Below are positions 8,610 to 16,820 of a stretch of DNA of 64,000 nt, in pieces. Made by a program: the position numbers and the translations under genes. Every line of letters begins with the position of its first letter. The stretch's first letter is position 1. Source of the DNA: Psychrobacter sp. NG25 (lineage in GTDB: Bacteria > Pseudomonadota > Gammaproteobacteria > Pseudomonadales > Moraxellaceae); NCBI RefSeq assembly GCF_015234355.1, contig NZ_JADGMV010000003.1, positions 124,001-188,000 of the forward strand, written 5' to 3'. Below the pieces are notes generated by a model. It was not told the DNA's origin, made no database searches, and saw only the letters and a program-made list of their open reading frames with translations.

Positions 8610-9435
8610 GTTAGCGTTATCAGCATCTACTGGGTTGCTAGTATTATTGAGCGCTTGTACGCAGGAGAGCAGCATTAATATAGGGTCTGCTGCCAACGCA
8701 TCTGAGACTACCCAGCCGCTACGTATCGCTGCGGCTGCTAATTTGTCTGATGTACTACCGAGTATTATTGATGCGTATCAAGCAGATAACAATTTAACTG
8801 AATCTGATATTGAAGTGACTTACAGCTCATCAGGTAAGTTATATGCTCAAATAATTTCTGGCGCGCCTTATGATATATTTTTGTCAGCCAATCAAGAATT
8901 TCCTGCTAAGCTTGCGAAAGAGAAAGAGGGTAGTCATCCAAACGAGATAACATACCCTCCGTTTACTTATGCGCAAGGTCAATTGGCGCTATATAGTGTC
9001 ACTAAATCATTAAATGAGCTCAATATAGAGTCACTGGCTGATGCCTTTACGAATGACGCAAACGCTAAAATTACCATCGCTAATCCTGAGCTTGCCCCTT
9101 ATGGCGCGTCGGCTAGAACGTTCTTAGAATCACAAAGTCTCTATGAGTCTTTAAGTAAGCAAAAACGAGTCATACAGGCAGAAAATATCAGCCAAGCCTT
9201 TCAGTATGCACATACCGCTAGTGTTGATTATGGCTTTGTGGCACAGTCACAGCTTATCGCGATAAAGGCTAAGCCTGAGCAGTTTATGACGCTAAACCCA
9301 GACAGCTATCCTGCTATATTGCAAGATGGCATCGTAATCAGTGACTCAGATATGGCAGTAGATTTCACTGACTATTTACGCTCAACAGCAGGGCAACAGC
9401 ATTTCTTACAAGCTGGTTATCTGCCTGTGCAGTAA
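8602..9435 (+). CDS. modA: Molybdate ABC transporter substrate-binding lipoprotein ModA
   Basis: Periplasmic oxyanion-binding protein for molybdate. The ATG at 8602 lies inside the end of moaE. The signal is short, with lipobox LSAC (Cys19), so the mature protein is probably anchored as a lipoprotein, unlike soluble E. coli ModA. The mature domain starts LRIAAAANLSDVLPSI and continues with VTYSSSGKLYAQI and SGAPYDIFLSANQ, all ModA family signatures whose Ser residues bind the oxyanion. LAPYGASARTFLES and VDYGFVAQSQ are further matches. Length 277 is normal. Confidence 0.92.
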   Translation: MGKLALSASTGLLVLLSACTQESSINIGSAANASETTQPLRIAAAANLSDVLPSIIDAYQADNNLTESDIEVTYSSSGKLYAQIISGAPYDIFLSANQEFPAKLAKEKEGSHPNEITYPPFTYAQGQLALYSVTKSLNELNIESLADAFTNDANAKITIANPELAPYGASARTFLESQSLYESLSKQKRVIQAENISQAFQYAHTASVDYGFVAQSQLIAIKAKPEQFMTLNPDSYPAILQDGIVISDSDMAVDFTDYLRSTAGQQHFLQAGYLPVQ

Positions 9436-9489
9436 TTACATACAACACCAATTTTATCTTCATGACCAGTAGGGACGAGCAGTGACATT

Positions 9490-10191
9490 ATGATAGATCA
9501 GTCGCTTATGTCAGATATGCTAAGTCCATTGTGGGTGAGTATTAAGCTTGCTGGTGTCACTACCTTATGCTTATTATTATTTGCTACGCCCGTAGCCTAC
9601 TGGCTTGCAAAGCCTAGCAATAACAAATATATAGCACGACTTAAAGTCTTGCTTATAGGCATTATCGCTATGCCCCTTGTTTTGCCACCTACCGTGATTG
9701 GTTTTTATTTATTATTGCTGCTTAGTCCTAGTATGAGTATTGGGCGATGGCTGAGTGAGCATAATATCAGCCCATTGATATTTACCTTTGAAGGGCTGGT
9801 GATTGGCTCTATTATTTACTCATTACCTTTTTATATCCAACCTGTCTATGCGCAGTTCTTGCGTATCCCGCAAAGCGTAACGGAAGTCGCAAGCTTATTA
9901 GAGCCGAGCCGTCTCAGGCGTTTTATAACCATCGCGTTACCACAAGCGCGCATTGGTATCGTGCTAGGTAGTTTGATCAGCTTTGCCCATACGATTGGTG
10001 AGTTTGGTGTCGTGCTGATGATAGGTGGTAGCATCTCTGGTGAGACTAAGGTGATATCAATTGCGATATATGAGCAAGTCGAAGCGCTTAACTATGAGGC
10101 AGCGCACATGATGTCAGGCTTTCTTATTATCATCGGTGTAGTCATGGTAGTTTTGATTGCGAGTCTGAGCCGAATGAACCAGCGTCCATAA
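9490..10191 (+). CDS. modB: Molybdate ABC transporter permease ModB
   Basis: Inner-membrane permease for molybdate with about five to six hydrophobic helices over 233 residues. The ATPase-contact (EAA) loop is EVASLLEPSRLRRFITIALP, and the family text FAHTIGEFGVVLMIGG follows. It lies 54 bases after modA. The ATP-binding partner ModC does not follow: the next gene is on the opposite strand. The ATPase must be elsewhere, be borrowed from another transporter, or be missing. Confidence 0.92.
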   Translation: MIDQSLMSDMLSPLWVSIKLAGVTTLCLLLFATPVAYWLAKPSNNKYIARLKVLLIGIIAMPLVLPPTVIGFYLLLLLSPSMSIGRWLSEHNISPLIFTFEGLVIGSIIYSLPFYIQPVYAQFLRIPQSVTEVASLLEPSRLRRFITIALPQARIGIVLGSLISFAHTIGEFGVVLMIGGSISGETKVISIAIYEQVEALNYEAAHMMSGFLIIIGVVMVVLIASLSRMNQRP

Positions 10192-10286
10192 AACTTAAAC
10201 GAACTAGCGAGCCCTTATTTTCTCACTAGTAGAGGCATCGGTCAGTTTGAGGAAACTTATCAGAGTAAAGATGCTAGCAATTGCCA

Positions 10287-11294
10287 TTAGAATTTCTGAG
10301 CAATATCCAAATCATTTGAATATGAAAATAGAGCGGGTGCGCCTCCTGTATGCCAAAATAAAACGCTGTCCGTCTTTTTGATTACACCTGTGCGAATCAT
10401 ATCTATTAGCCCGCCCATCGCTCTGCCTGTATAGACAGGATCTAACAGTATGCCCTCAGTTTGTGCTGTCAGGGCAATCGCTTCGTTTTCTAATGCACCA
10501 ATCACACCATAACCTTCTCCGACATAGTCAGCGTTTAGTATTAAGTCCGACTCTGAAAACTCATAATCTGCACCGATTAACTTTGCCGTACGGTTAGCAA
10601 GAGAAAGCGTGTATTGATTAAACGGAACTTTGTCCGTTTCACCTTTATCAATATTGATGCCTACTATTTGGCAAGGTGAGTGTGAGTTGAACGATTTTTT
10701 ACCAAGCATTAAGCCAGCTTGTGTTCCTCCAGAGCTCGAAGCAAAAATAATATGAGTAAAGGATAGGTTCATACTTTTGCGTTGCGACTCTAGCTCTTTA
10801 TAGGCTTCTACAAATGCTAAAGCACCTAGCTCATTTGAGCCACCATAAGGCACAACGTAAGGTTTTTTACCTTGGGTTATTAATTGTTCGACAATGTCAG
10901 GAATATCCTCTCCTTTGCGATTGGCGCCTGCCCAGTGGATATGACAACCAAATATCTTATCTAGCAACAGGTTGCCACTGGCTTGCTCAGGCTCTTTGCC
11001 ACCTAAGACTAAATGGCACTCTAATCCCAAACTTGCAGCAGCAGCGGCAGTCTGGCGACAATGGTTTGATTGCGCAGCACCCGCAGTGATAATCGTATCA
11101 GCACCTTTAGCCAGTGCATCGCCGATAATAAACTCAAGCTTGCGCGTTTTATTACCACCCAATGCGAGCCCAGTATTGTCGTCTCTTTTCATAAAAATGG
11201 TGGGCCCATCAAGCTTTTGGCTCAACTTGCTAAGCGCTACTAAAGGTGTTGGGAAAAACCCTAAAGACTCTCTAGCGATGTGACTATATTCCAT
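10287..11294 (-). CDS. dcyD: D-cysteine desulfhydrase / ACC deaminase family PLP enzyme
   Basis: Fold-type II PLP enzyme that probably degrades D-cysteine to pyruvate, sulfide and ammonia. The PLP lysine is K49 in GGNKTRKLEF, followed by AAQSNHCRQTAAAAA and, further on, ASSSGGTQAGLMLG (phosphate-binding loop) and LDPVYTGRAMGGL. The YGGSNELGA loop fits the DcyD/ACC deaminase family. ACC deaminase cannot be excluded from sequence alone, but D-cysteine desulfhydrase is the commoner activity in gammaproteobacteria. It converges on modB and is separated from the upstream porin gene by a terminator at 11394. Confidence 0.82.
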   Translation of the reverse strand: MEYSHIARESLGFFPTPLVALSKLSQKLDGPTIFMKRDDNTGLALGGNKTRKLEFIIGDALAKGADTIITAGAAQSNHCRQTAAAAASLGLECHLVLGGKEPEQASGNLLLDKIFGCHIHWAGANRKGEDIPDIVEQLITQGKKPYVVPYGGSNELGALAFVEAYKELESQRKSMNLSFTHIIFASSSGGTQAGLMLGKKSFNSHSPCQIVGINIDKGETDKVPFNQYTLSLANRTAKLIGADYEFSESDLILNADYVGEGYGVIGALENEAIALTAQTEGILLDPVYTGRAMGGLIDMIRTGVIKKTDSVLFWHTGGAPALFSYSNDLDIAQKF

Positions 11295-11393
11295 ATTTTA
11301 TCCATTTTATAATAAAAGAGATGATGGATCAGTTTACTGTAATTCTACGGTGAGCTGTACTAAATTTTCTTGGTTTAAAAATCCTGTCGATGA

Positions 11394-11433
11394 ACAAAAA
11401 AGCCTCATGCAATACTTAATATTAGCATGAGGC
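11394..11433 (-). terminator. Terminator of the Tsx/OmpK-type porin gene
   Basis: Stem GCCTCATGC (11402-11410) pairs with GCATGAGGC (11425-11433). On the minus strand it is followed by a T run at 11396-11401, 44 bases beyond the stop of the porin gene. Confidence 0.85.
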
Positions 11434-11453
11434 TTGTTTAAACGATCAGCGGT

Positions 11454-12266
11454 TTAAAAGTGCAATTTAACTAAAGCACTAGGTGAGTTTTGAGTCTCAT
11501 CAGTACCGTATTTATTTTTCCAGTAGCTATATTCCATACCGACTTCTAGGCGGTTATCAATGCCCAGAACATCTTGTAAGTTATATTTTATCTGAGGATT
11601 GATATGAAGTTGGTCTTTTGTGTCATCGTTGTTAAAGGAGTAGTCCACGAAACCATCAATAACAAAATTATTTTTCTCCCAACCATAGACTAAAGTGATT
11701 TGTTGGTCGTCAGCAGTATTATCATTGAAAGCGTGAAGTAAAGATGCTGATGCATATTTCATACCCGAAATAGGCACATTTAAGTCTGCACCAATACCGA
11801 CCAAATAGTTGTCTTGACTAAAGCCTGAACTGTTCGAGCCAAATTCATACTGTGCTTCTAGATTAACCTGTTTGATAAAACTGTCATCGAAGGTTTGCAA
11901 CTTAAGCTTAGGAGAGAACTCACCATAAGTCTCTTTAAATTTGTTGTTTTCACTATCACTAGCACCTTGAAGACGATCTACAAAGAAAAACACGCCGCCC
12001 CAAGTGTGGGCTGAGACATGTTCTAATGTGATGGTCGTTAATTCGCCATCTTCTACCAGCTCGTAATCGTCACCATAAAGAAGAGATACACTGGTATCGC
12101 TAAAGAGCATCTCGGCATGACTGCTGCTCATAACCCCTAGGGCCATAGTAGCGACCAAAGCGGTAGCTAATGGTTTGATGAAGGATAGATTTTTTTTAAC
12201 GAGATTTTTATCTTTAATTTTACTGTTGAGCGTTAGGGGTAGGCTTGCAGAGGGATTGTAATGCAC
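11454..12266 (-). CDS. Outer-membrane Tsx/OmpK-family channel protein
   Basis: Beta-barrel outer-membrane protein resembling the nucleoside channel Tsx family (often annotated OmpK). It starts with GTG at 12266, preceded by AAAGGAG at seven bases, a very strong ribosome site. The N-terminus is unusually long (about 25 polar residues) before the hydrophobic signal ending SSHAEM. Alternating amphipathic strands fill the rest, and the last residue is Phe after LVKLH, the usual barrel-assembly signal. Its substrate is not evident. A small inverted repeat at 12314-12331 lies about 50 bases upstream and may be an operator. Confidence 0.75.
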   Translation of the reverse strand: MHYNPSASLPLTLNSKIKDKNLVKKNLSFIKPLATALVATMALGVMSSSHAEMLFSDTSVSLLYGDDYELVEDGELTTITLEHVSAHTWGGVFFFVDRLQGASDSENNKFKETYGEFSPKLKLQTFDDSFIKQVNLEAQYEFGSNSSGFSQDNYLVGIGADLNVPISGMKYASASLLHAFNDNTADDQQITLVYGWEKNNFVIDGFVDYSFNNDDTKDQLHINPQIKYNLQDVLGIDNRLEVGMEYSYWKNKYGTDETQNSPSALVKLHF

Positions 12267-12313
12267 AGTGGTACTCCTTTAGATACAGTCATTATCTTAG
12301 TAAAATCGGCATG

Positions 12314-12331
12314 AGTGTCCGGGATGACACT
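12314..12331. promoter_or_regulatory. Inverted repeat upstream of the porin gene, possible operator
   Basis: AGTGTC, six bases, GACACT. It sits 48 bases before the GTG start of the Tsx/OmpK-type gene, a plausible position for a dimeric regulator site. The six-base arms are short, so chance is possible and no regulator family is proposed. Confidence 0.35.
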
Positions 12332-12597
12332 TTGATTTATTACGACATACCCATACTACTAAGAACAAAATAAAGTTAATTTTCAGTAGAAATAGAGAGA
12401 AATGAAAACTCTAACTCTAAGTGCTATTTACATTGTAAGAATCTGCTTATTTTACTGTGACTTTTAGCAACATTATTTAACACTTTGAAACAGTTAAGCA
12501 TTTTTTCTATTCTTTAACAACTATAAATCAATGGGTAATAAACTGTTCGAGAATCATCTTAGGTACTTGATATTTTGTAAGATTATGATTTTATTGA

Positions 12598-12623
12598 TTT
12601 AACTGACCATTTGGTCAGTTAAA
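12598..12623. promoter_or_regulatory. Perfect palindrome of TetR-operator type, no gene attached
   Basis: TTTAACTGACC and GGTCAGTTAAA are perfect 11-base arms around ATTT. The core TGACCA-TT-TGGTCA form resembles operators of TetR/AcrR-family repressors. It is followed by TAAGGAAA and an ATG at 12661 that stops after four codons. On the other side, the porin start is 332 bases away. The 12267-12893 gap otherwise holds AT-rich DNA with no supported gene. Confidence 0.55.
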
Positions 12624-12820
12624 TTTATTTTGTAAGGAAAAATTAGTACAGAGATAGCTATGACATCTGATTAATGACGAAAAATGGTATTGCCTGAGGC
12701 AAGAGTAAACGTGATTTATAGGAAGGATAGTGATAAATAGAGGGGGGAAAGAGAATAGAGGGCTAAGTAATAGATTCTAATTTTCAAATTAAGTAGTAGT
12801 ATTTCATGATTTTTAGACAC

Positions 12821-12851
12821 AAAAAAACCTCAAACAATCTAATGTTTGAGG
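12821..12851 (-). terminator. Terminator of the tRNA-Val/tRNA-Asp operon
   Basis: CCTCAAAC (12828-12835) pairs with GTTTGAGG (12844-12851). On the minus strand the stem runs into a seven-T tract at 12821-12827, 43 bases past the tRNA-Asp 3' end. Confidence 0.85.
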
Positions 12852-12893
12852 CGAAACTTGCTTAAACTCGAAAGTCTAAATTCGTTTTAAATA

Positions 12894-12970
12894 TGGCGCA
12901 GCGGACGGGACTCGAACCCGCGACCCCCGGCGTGACAGGCCGGTATTCTAACCAACTGAACTACCGCTGC
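12894..12970 (-). tRNA. tRNA-Asp (GUC)
   Basis: The reverse strand gives a 77-nt cloverleaf with encoded CCA. The acceptor GCAGCGG pairs with CCGCTGC, the D arm has AGTTCAGTTGGTTAGA, the anticodon loop reads CTGTCAC (GUC), and the T arm has GGTTCGAGTCC. It is the second gene of a tRNA-Val/tRNA-Asp transcript. Confidence 0.96.
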
Positions 12971-13023
12971 TTAGGTCTCTTTAGCATTTTACCTTTATGA
13001 AGAGGTCCACTTCGCTAAAGTAG

Positions 13024-13099
13024 TGGTGGGTGATGACGGATTCGAACCGCCGACATTCTGCGTGTAAGGCAGACGCTCTACCAACTGAGCTAATCACCC
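13024..13099 (-). tRNA. tRNA-Val (UAC)
   Basis: The reverse strand gives a 76-nt cloverleaf with encoded CCA. The acceptor GGGTGAT pairs with ATCACCC, the D arm is TAGCTCAGTTGGTAGAG, the anticodon loop reads CTTACAC (UAC), and the T arm has GGTTCGAATCC. It is transcribed first, from the promoter at 13179-13206, with tRNA-Asp 53 bases downstream. Confidence 0.96.
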
Positions 13100-13178
13100 G
13101 CGAACAATTGCTATGCAATTTATTCAACATCAACTGAGCTCTTAAGTTTGTCACTAAGCTCCGTTGCTGTGGATGTGT

Positions 13179-13206
13179 ATTATATAGATTTATAGTTGCC
13201 TGTCAA
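13179..13206 (-). promoter_or_regulatory. Sigma-70 promoter of the tRNA-Val/tRNA-Asp operon
   Basis: On the minus strand, a perfect TTGACA (13206-13201) and a perfect TATAAT (13184-13179) are separated by 16 bases. This is about 80 bases upstream of tRNA-Val. The rest of the 13100-13393 gap is AT-rich and shows nothing else. Confidence 0.85.
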
Positions 13207-13393
13207 ACAGTTTTTTAAAATTTCCGTAAATAATTTAAAATAATTTCTGTATAGCGTTATCGATAGGCGCGCAAGCCCCGTGTTTAATGAGGTGGGCATA
13301 AAAGCACTTATTATGGCTAGCTATTGTTTGATGGCTAAAAACTACTATACTATTGATAATATTTTACGACTCATGCTTTATTTATTTTAATCG

Positions 13394-15031
13394 TTGGAGG
13401 CTGGCATAGATAATTCCATTGTTGAACAAACTGCTACGACCTGGTCTTGGGGTGATTTTGCAGGGTTAGGGTTGGTATTGCACATTGTTCTCATGATAGT
13501 CATGACGCTACGTGTTGTGTCGGTACAGCGAAATATAGGCGTGTCGATTGCTTGGGTCGCTGTGCTCTATACAGTGCCTGTTTTTGGATTTATCGCTTAT
13601 ATACTGCTAGGTGAGCCAATGATTGGGCGGCGTTATCGCGAGCGGGTAGACCAAGCGGGCATATTGATGAATGATATGGCACAGCGTGAGCATTTGGTTT
13701 TTGATCAAGGAAAAGACTTATTGCCAGCCAATTATCGCGGTGTCAGTCAAATAGGCACGCGCTGGACAGGGCTTGGGGTGTTTCCTAATCATAAAATGCA
13801 GTTATTGACTGATCCCAATACTATTTTTCAGAGTCTAATCGAAGATATCAATGCTGCACAGAGCATTATCCTGATGGAATTTTATATTGTTTATCCCAAG
13901 GGGCAGGTGTTAGAAGTAATAGAAGCGTTGTCAGCGGCAGCGCAGCGCGGGGTCGAGTGTCATATATTGGCGGATAGCGTGGGCAGTTTCAGCTTCTTTA
14001 ATAGTGATGCGCACCAGACATTAGAAAAAGCAGGCGTTTTTGTCCATCAGTCGCTGCCAGTGGGTCTGTTTAAGACGCTGTTTAAGCGTTCTGATTTGCG
14101 CAATCATCGTAAGCTCGTCGCTATTGATGAATATATTGGTTATATCGGTAGCTTTAACTTGGTCGATCCGAGGTTTTTTAAACAAAATAAAAATGTGGGA
14201 CAGTGGATTGATGTGGCAATACGCACGACTAGCCAACACTCTATTAGTATTACGACAGCGATGGCAATCGTGGTGGCTACGGATATCGGTGCTGAAAATA
14301 ATGACAATCTACACGCACTTAATAAGCGAGTAAATGGCTATACACGTAAGCTATATGTGATGAACCCAACTATTAATGACCTAAACAGTCGGGTAAAAGT
14401 ACTAGGAAATAGTATCGACTATCATAAACAGCCAGATATTGGCTCGACATCCATTGTGATACCGAAGATGCCTATCGTAGAAGATGTGATTGCTCAGCTT
14501 ATCCCTTCAGCACCGCAAGTGACGGAACATGTGATTTACAACACGTTAGTAACGGTGATTCATCGCGCCAATAAACGCATTCGTATTACCACTCCGTATT
14601 TTGTACCTGATGAAGCACTGTCAGGCGCATTGACGACCGCTGCTAAGCGAGGGGTAGATGTCACGCTGATTGTGCCTGAAAAAGTCGACTCATTTCTTGT
14701 GCAGCATGCATCACAAGCCTACTATCAAGAGTTGCTGGATGCGGGTGTGACCATTGCTTTGTTTAAAGGTGGGCTGTTGCATACCAAAACGGTGGTAATC
14801 GATGATGATTACTGTTTGTTTGGTACTGTGAATATCGACATGCGCAGCTTTTATTTAAACATGGAGGTCAGCTTGGCTATTTATACACCAGAGATGGTTG
14901 CCCAAGTGGCAGATTGCCAAGCGGCTTACTTAGAAAGCTGCCGGTTTTTGAGTTTAGAGGATTGGCAGCAGCGCCGAGGATCAGAGCGGCTGTTTGACAA
15001 CGTCGTCCGTTTGTTTAGTCCTTTATTGTAG
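13394..15031 (+). CDS. cls: Cardiolipin synthase (two PLD domains)
   Basis: Membrane enzyme that condenses two phosphatidylglycerols to cardiolipin. Two N-terminal hydrophobic helices (residues about 20-75) precede two phospholipase D domains. Their HKD motifs are HRKLVAID, followed by GYIGSFN, and HTKTVVID, followed by CLFGTVNIDMRS. At 545 residues it is somewhat longer than ClsA (about 486), mainly in the linker between domains. The start is odd: TTG at 13394 is the first codon after an in-frame stop, but the only Shine-Dalgarno-like GGAGG (13396-13400) overlaps it. The true start may therefore be a non-standard codon such as ATA at 13406. Confidence 0.9.
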   Translation: MEAGIDNSIVEQTATTWSWGDFAGLGLVLHIVLMIVMTLRVVSVQRNIGVSIAWVAVLYTVPVFGFIAYILLGEPMIGRRYRERVDQAGILMNDMAQREHLVFDQGKDLLPANYRGVSQIGTRWTGLGVFPNHKMQLLTDPNTIFQSLIEDINAAQSIILMEFYIVYPKGQVLEVIEALSAAAQRGVECHILADSVGSFSFFNSDAHQTLEKAGVFVHQSLPVGLFKTLFKRSDLRNHRKLVAIDEYIGYIGSFNLVDPRFFKQNKNVGQWIDVAIRTTSQHSISITTAMAIVVATDIGAENNDNLHALNKRVNGYTRKLYVMNPTINDLNSRVKVLGNSIDYHKQPDIGSTSIVIPKMPIVEDVIAQLIPSAPQVTEHVIYNTLVTVIHRANKRIRITTPYFVPDEALSGALTTAAKRGVDVTLIVPEKVDSFLVQHASQAYYQELLDAGVTIALFKGGLLHTKTVVIDDDYCLFGTVNIDMRSFYLNMEVSLAIYTPEMVAQVADCQAAYLESCRFLSLEDWQQRRGSERLFDNVVRLFSPLL

Positions 15032-15135
15032 CGTTTTCAATTTTAGGTTAAGGTAAACCGCCGATCTTGTTTTGGTGGCGTGATAATATCATTATTTGTA
15101 GTATTCATTTATCCATATAAAGGACGCGCTTGTCT

Positions 15136-16677
15136 ATGTATGCATCGTCTGCATCACCCCTAACGCCTTTTGACTATATTGCAGCAGGCTATTGGCAAGA
15201 TTTCTTAGCCGGACGAGCCATCGCTGGTGGCATTGCTTATGAAACCGAGCTTCGTGATTGCCTGTTGGATGAGTCGCTGGCAAGTTTACAGCGCATAGAT
15301 ACGTTATTGTCGAAGATACGCCGTGAAATGATTAAAGTTGGTCAATGGGATGAAGCCTCACTATTGATTGATGAGCGCTATCGTAATTTTATGATGTTTT
15401 TGGCATTTTATGCTGGGCGAGTCTTAGCGCAGCAATGGCAAAGCACATCGCATTGGTACGGGCAATTTGAGCTACATAAGCGTTATCCAGAATTGTCACT
15501 CATAGCAGATGATTTTTATCAGCATATGGCAGTCATTTATTGTGATGACGCTGGAGCTAGTGCCGATACGTCATTATTTTTTGCCTTAGAGCCAATTGGG
15601 TTACGTCTATTTGGTCATATCGATAGACAGTTCGAGGCGGTACAAGGCGGTCAAGTAGCTAGCGGTCTATATCAAGCGGTTAGCGCAAGATTGCCAAAAC
15701 TAAATGATAGCCAAGCAGTTGAATTAGGCATACCAGCTACAGTTGCTCAAATTACTCCAAGCCACTTAAAGCATGCAGATACAGATATAAATATAGGCTC
15801 TAACATAGAGAATGTCAAAGCAGTTGATATGCATACACCATTGGAAAAGCAGTGGGTAAATGATACGCCAGCTGCTATCCCAAAACCTAAAATACTATCT
15901 CAGCCAAATAGTCAAAGTCAGCTTGTACTATCTAAAGAAGAGCCGCCAATAGAACAGGTTAAACCAGTAGAAAGTGCTGCCTCAGAGCAGGCTATCTCTA
16001 GTCAACTGTCAAAGCCGTTATCAAATCAGCCCCTAACATCTTCAGAATCGCCTGCGCCGTCTTCGAAAGACTTATCGATGCCAGAAATGTTTACGCAACT
16101 GCGCATAGAGTTAGAGACCATTGAGGTGGTCCAGACATCTGGTCAGACTGAATATCAGCAAGCCAGTGATGTATTGGAGCAGTTTGAGCAGCACATTGCC
16201 AAGCAAAACAAGCCGCGCTCGCAAATTGTATTTTCAGAGAATCATTTGGCTGCAAAAAAACAAGCGCTATTAAAGCTACAAGAGGTGGCAAGAGCTGGTA
16301 ACACCGCCGCCATGTTACGATTGGCGATATATGAGTTACTTGATGAGGGTATAGCGGCTGATAAAAACGCTGCTACAGAATCGGGTACAGCTTGGGTCAA
16401 GCAAGCGGCTAGCAAAAATGACAGTCGTGCTCAGCGCTTATTAAGTAAGATGTTTTACCAAGGTCTAGGTGTGGCTCAAGATATCGATAATGGCAAATAT
16501 TGGCTAGAACAAGCGGCAGAAAATGGCCATATGGAAGCCGCAAAAATCGTGGAGCAATGGCAGCAAGCACAAGCCCTGATAACGACACAGAAGCAAGAAC
16601 AGCATAGCATTAAACGTTATCAGCTATTATTTGCAGCCGTTATAGTAGTCGCGTTATTGATACTGATTATTGTTTAA
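15136..16677 (+). CDS. Tail-anchored Sel1-repeat protein of unknown function
   Basis: I do not recognise the N-terminal part. Residues 1-200 form an alpha-helical region (FDYIAAGYWQDFLAGRAIAGG, LLIDERYRNFMMFLAFYAGR). A Ser/Pro/Gln-rich disordered stretch covers about 220-320. The C-terminal third has Sel1-like helical repeats (AAMLRLAIYELLDEGIAADK; AQRLLSKMFYQGLGVAQD; KYWLEQAAENGHMEAAK). The protein ends in one hydrophobic helix (LLFAAVIVVALLILIIV) with almost nothing after it, so it is probably tail-anchored with its bulk in the cytoplasm. AAAGGA at 15118 favours TTG at 15130 by spacing; ATG at 15136 is six bases on. It sits between cardiolipin synthase and waaA, so a cell-envelope scaffold role is a guess. 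Confidence 0.7.
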   Translation: MYASSASPLTPFDYIAAGYWQDFLAGRAIAGGIAYETELRDCLLDESLASLQRIDTLLSKIRREMIKVGQWDEASLLIDERYRNFMMFLAFYAGRVLAQQWQSTSHWYGQFELHKRYPELSLIADDFYQHMAVIYCDDAGASADTSLFFALEPIGLRLFGHIDRQFEAVQGGQVASGLYQAVSARLPKLNDSQAVELGIPATVAQITPSHLKHADTDINIGSNIENVKAVDMHTPLEKQWVNDTPAAIPKPKILSQPNSQSQLVLSKEEPPIEQVKPVESAASEQAISSQLSKPLSNQPLTSSESPAPSSKDLSMPEMFTQLRIELETIEVVQTSGQTEYQQASDVLEQFEQHIAKQNKPRSQIVFSENHLAAKKQALLKLQEVARAGNTAAMLRLAIYELLDEGIAADKNAATESGTAWVKQAASKNDSRAQRLLSKMFYQGLGVAQDIDNGKYWLEQAAENGHMEAAKIVEQWQQAQALITTQKQEQHSIKRYQLLFAAVIVVALLILIIV

Positions 16678-16820
16678 AGCTTTTTTACTAAGTTAGGTGT
16701 TTAATTCCTGACTTATGTATGCGATAAAAGTTTATTGTTACGCGCTAAATTCAGGTAGAATTGGCGCAATTTTTACCGCTACCTTCTACTATTCGATCCA
16801 TTACTAATCTGGGCTACTTC

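Noticed and set aside
10203..10230. Terminator-like ACTAG...CTAGT after modB
   Set aside because: The stem is interrupted by mismatches and has no T tract; not convincing.
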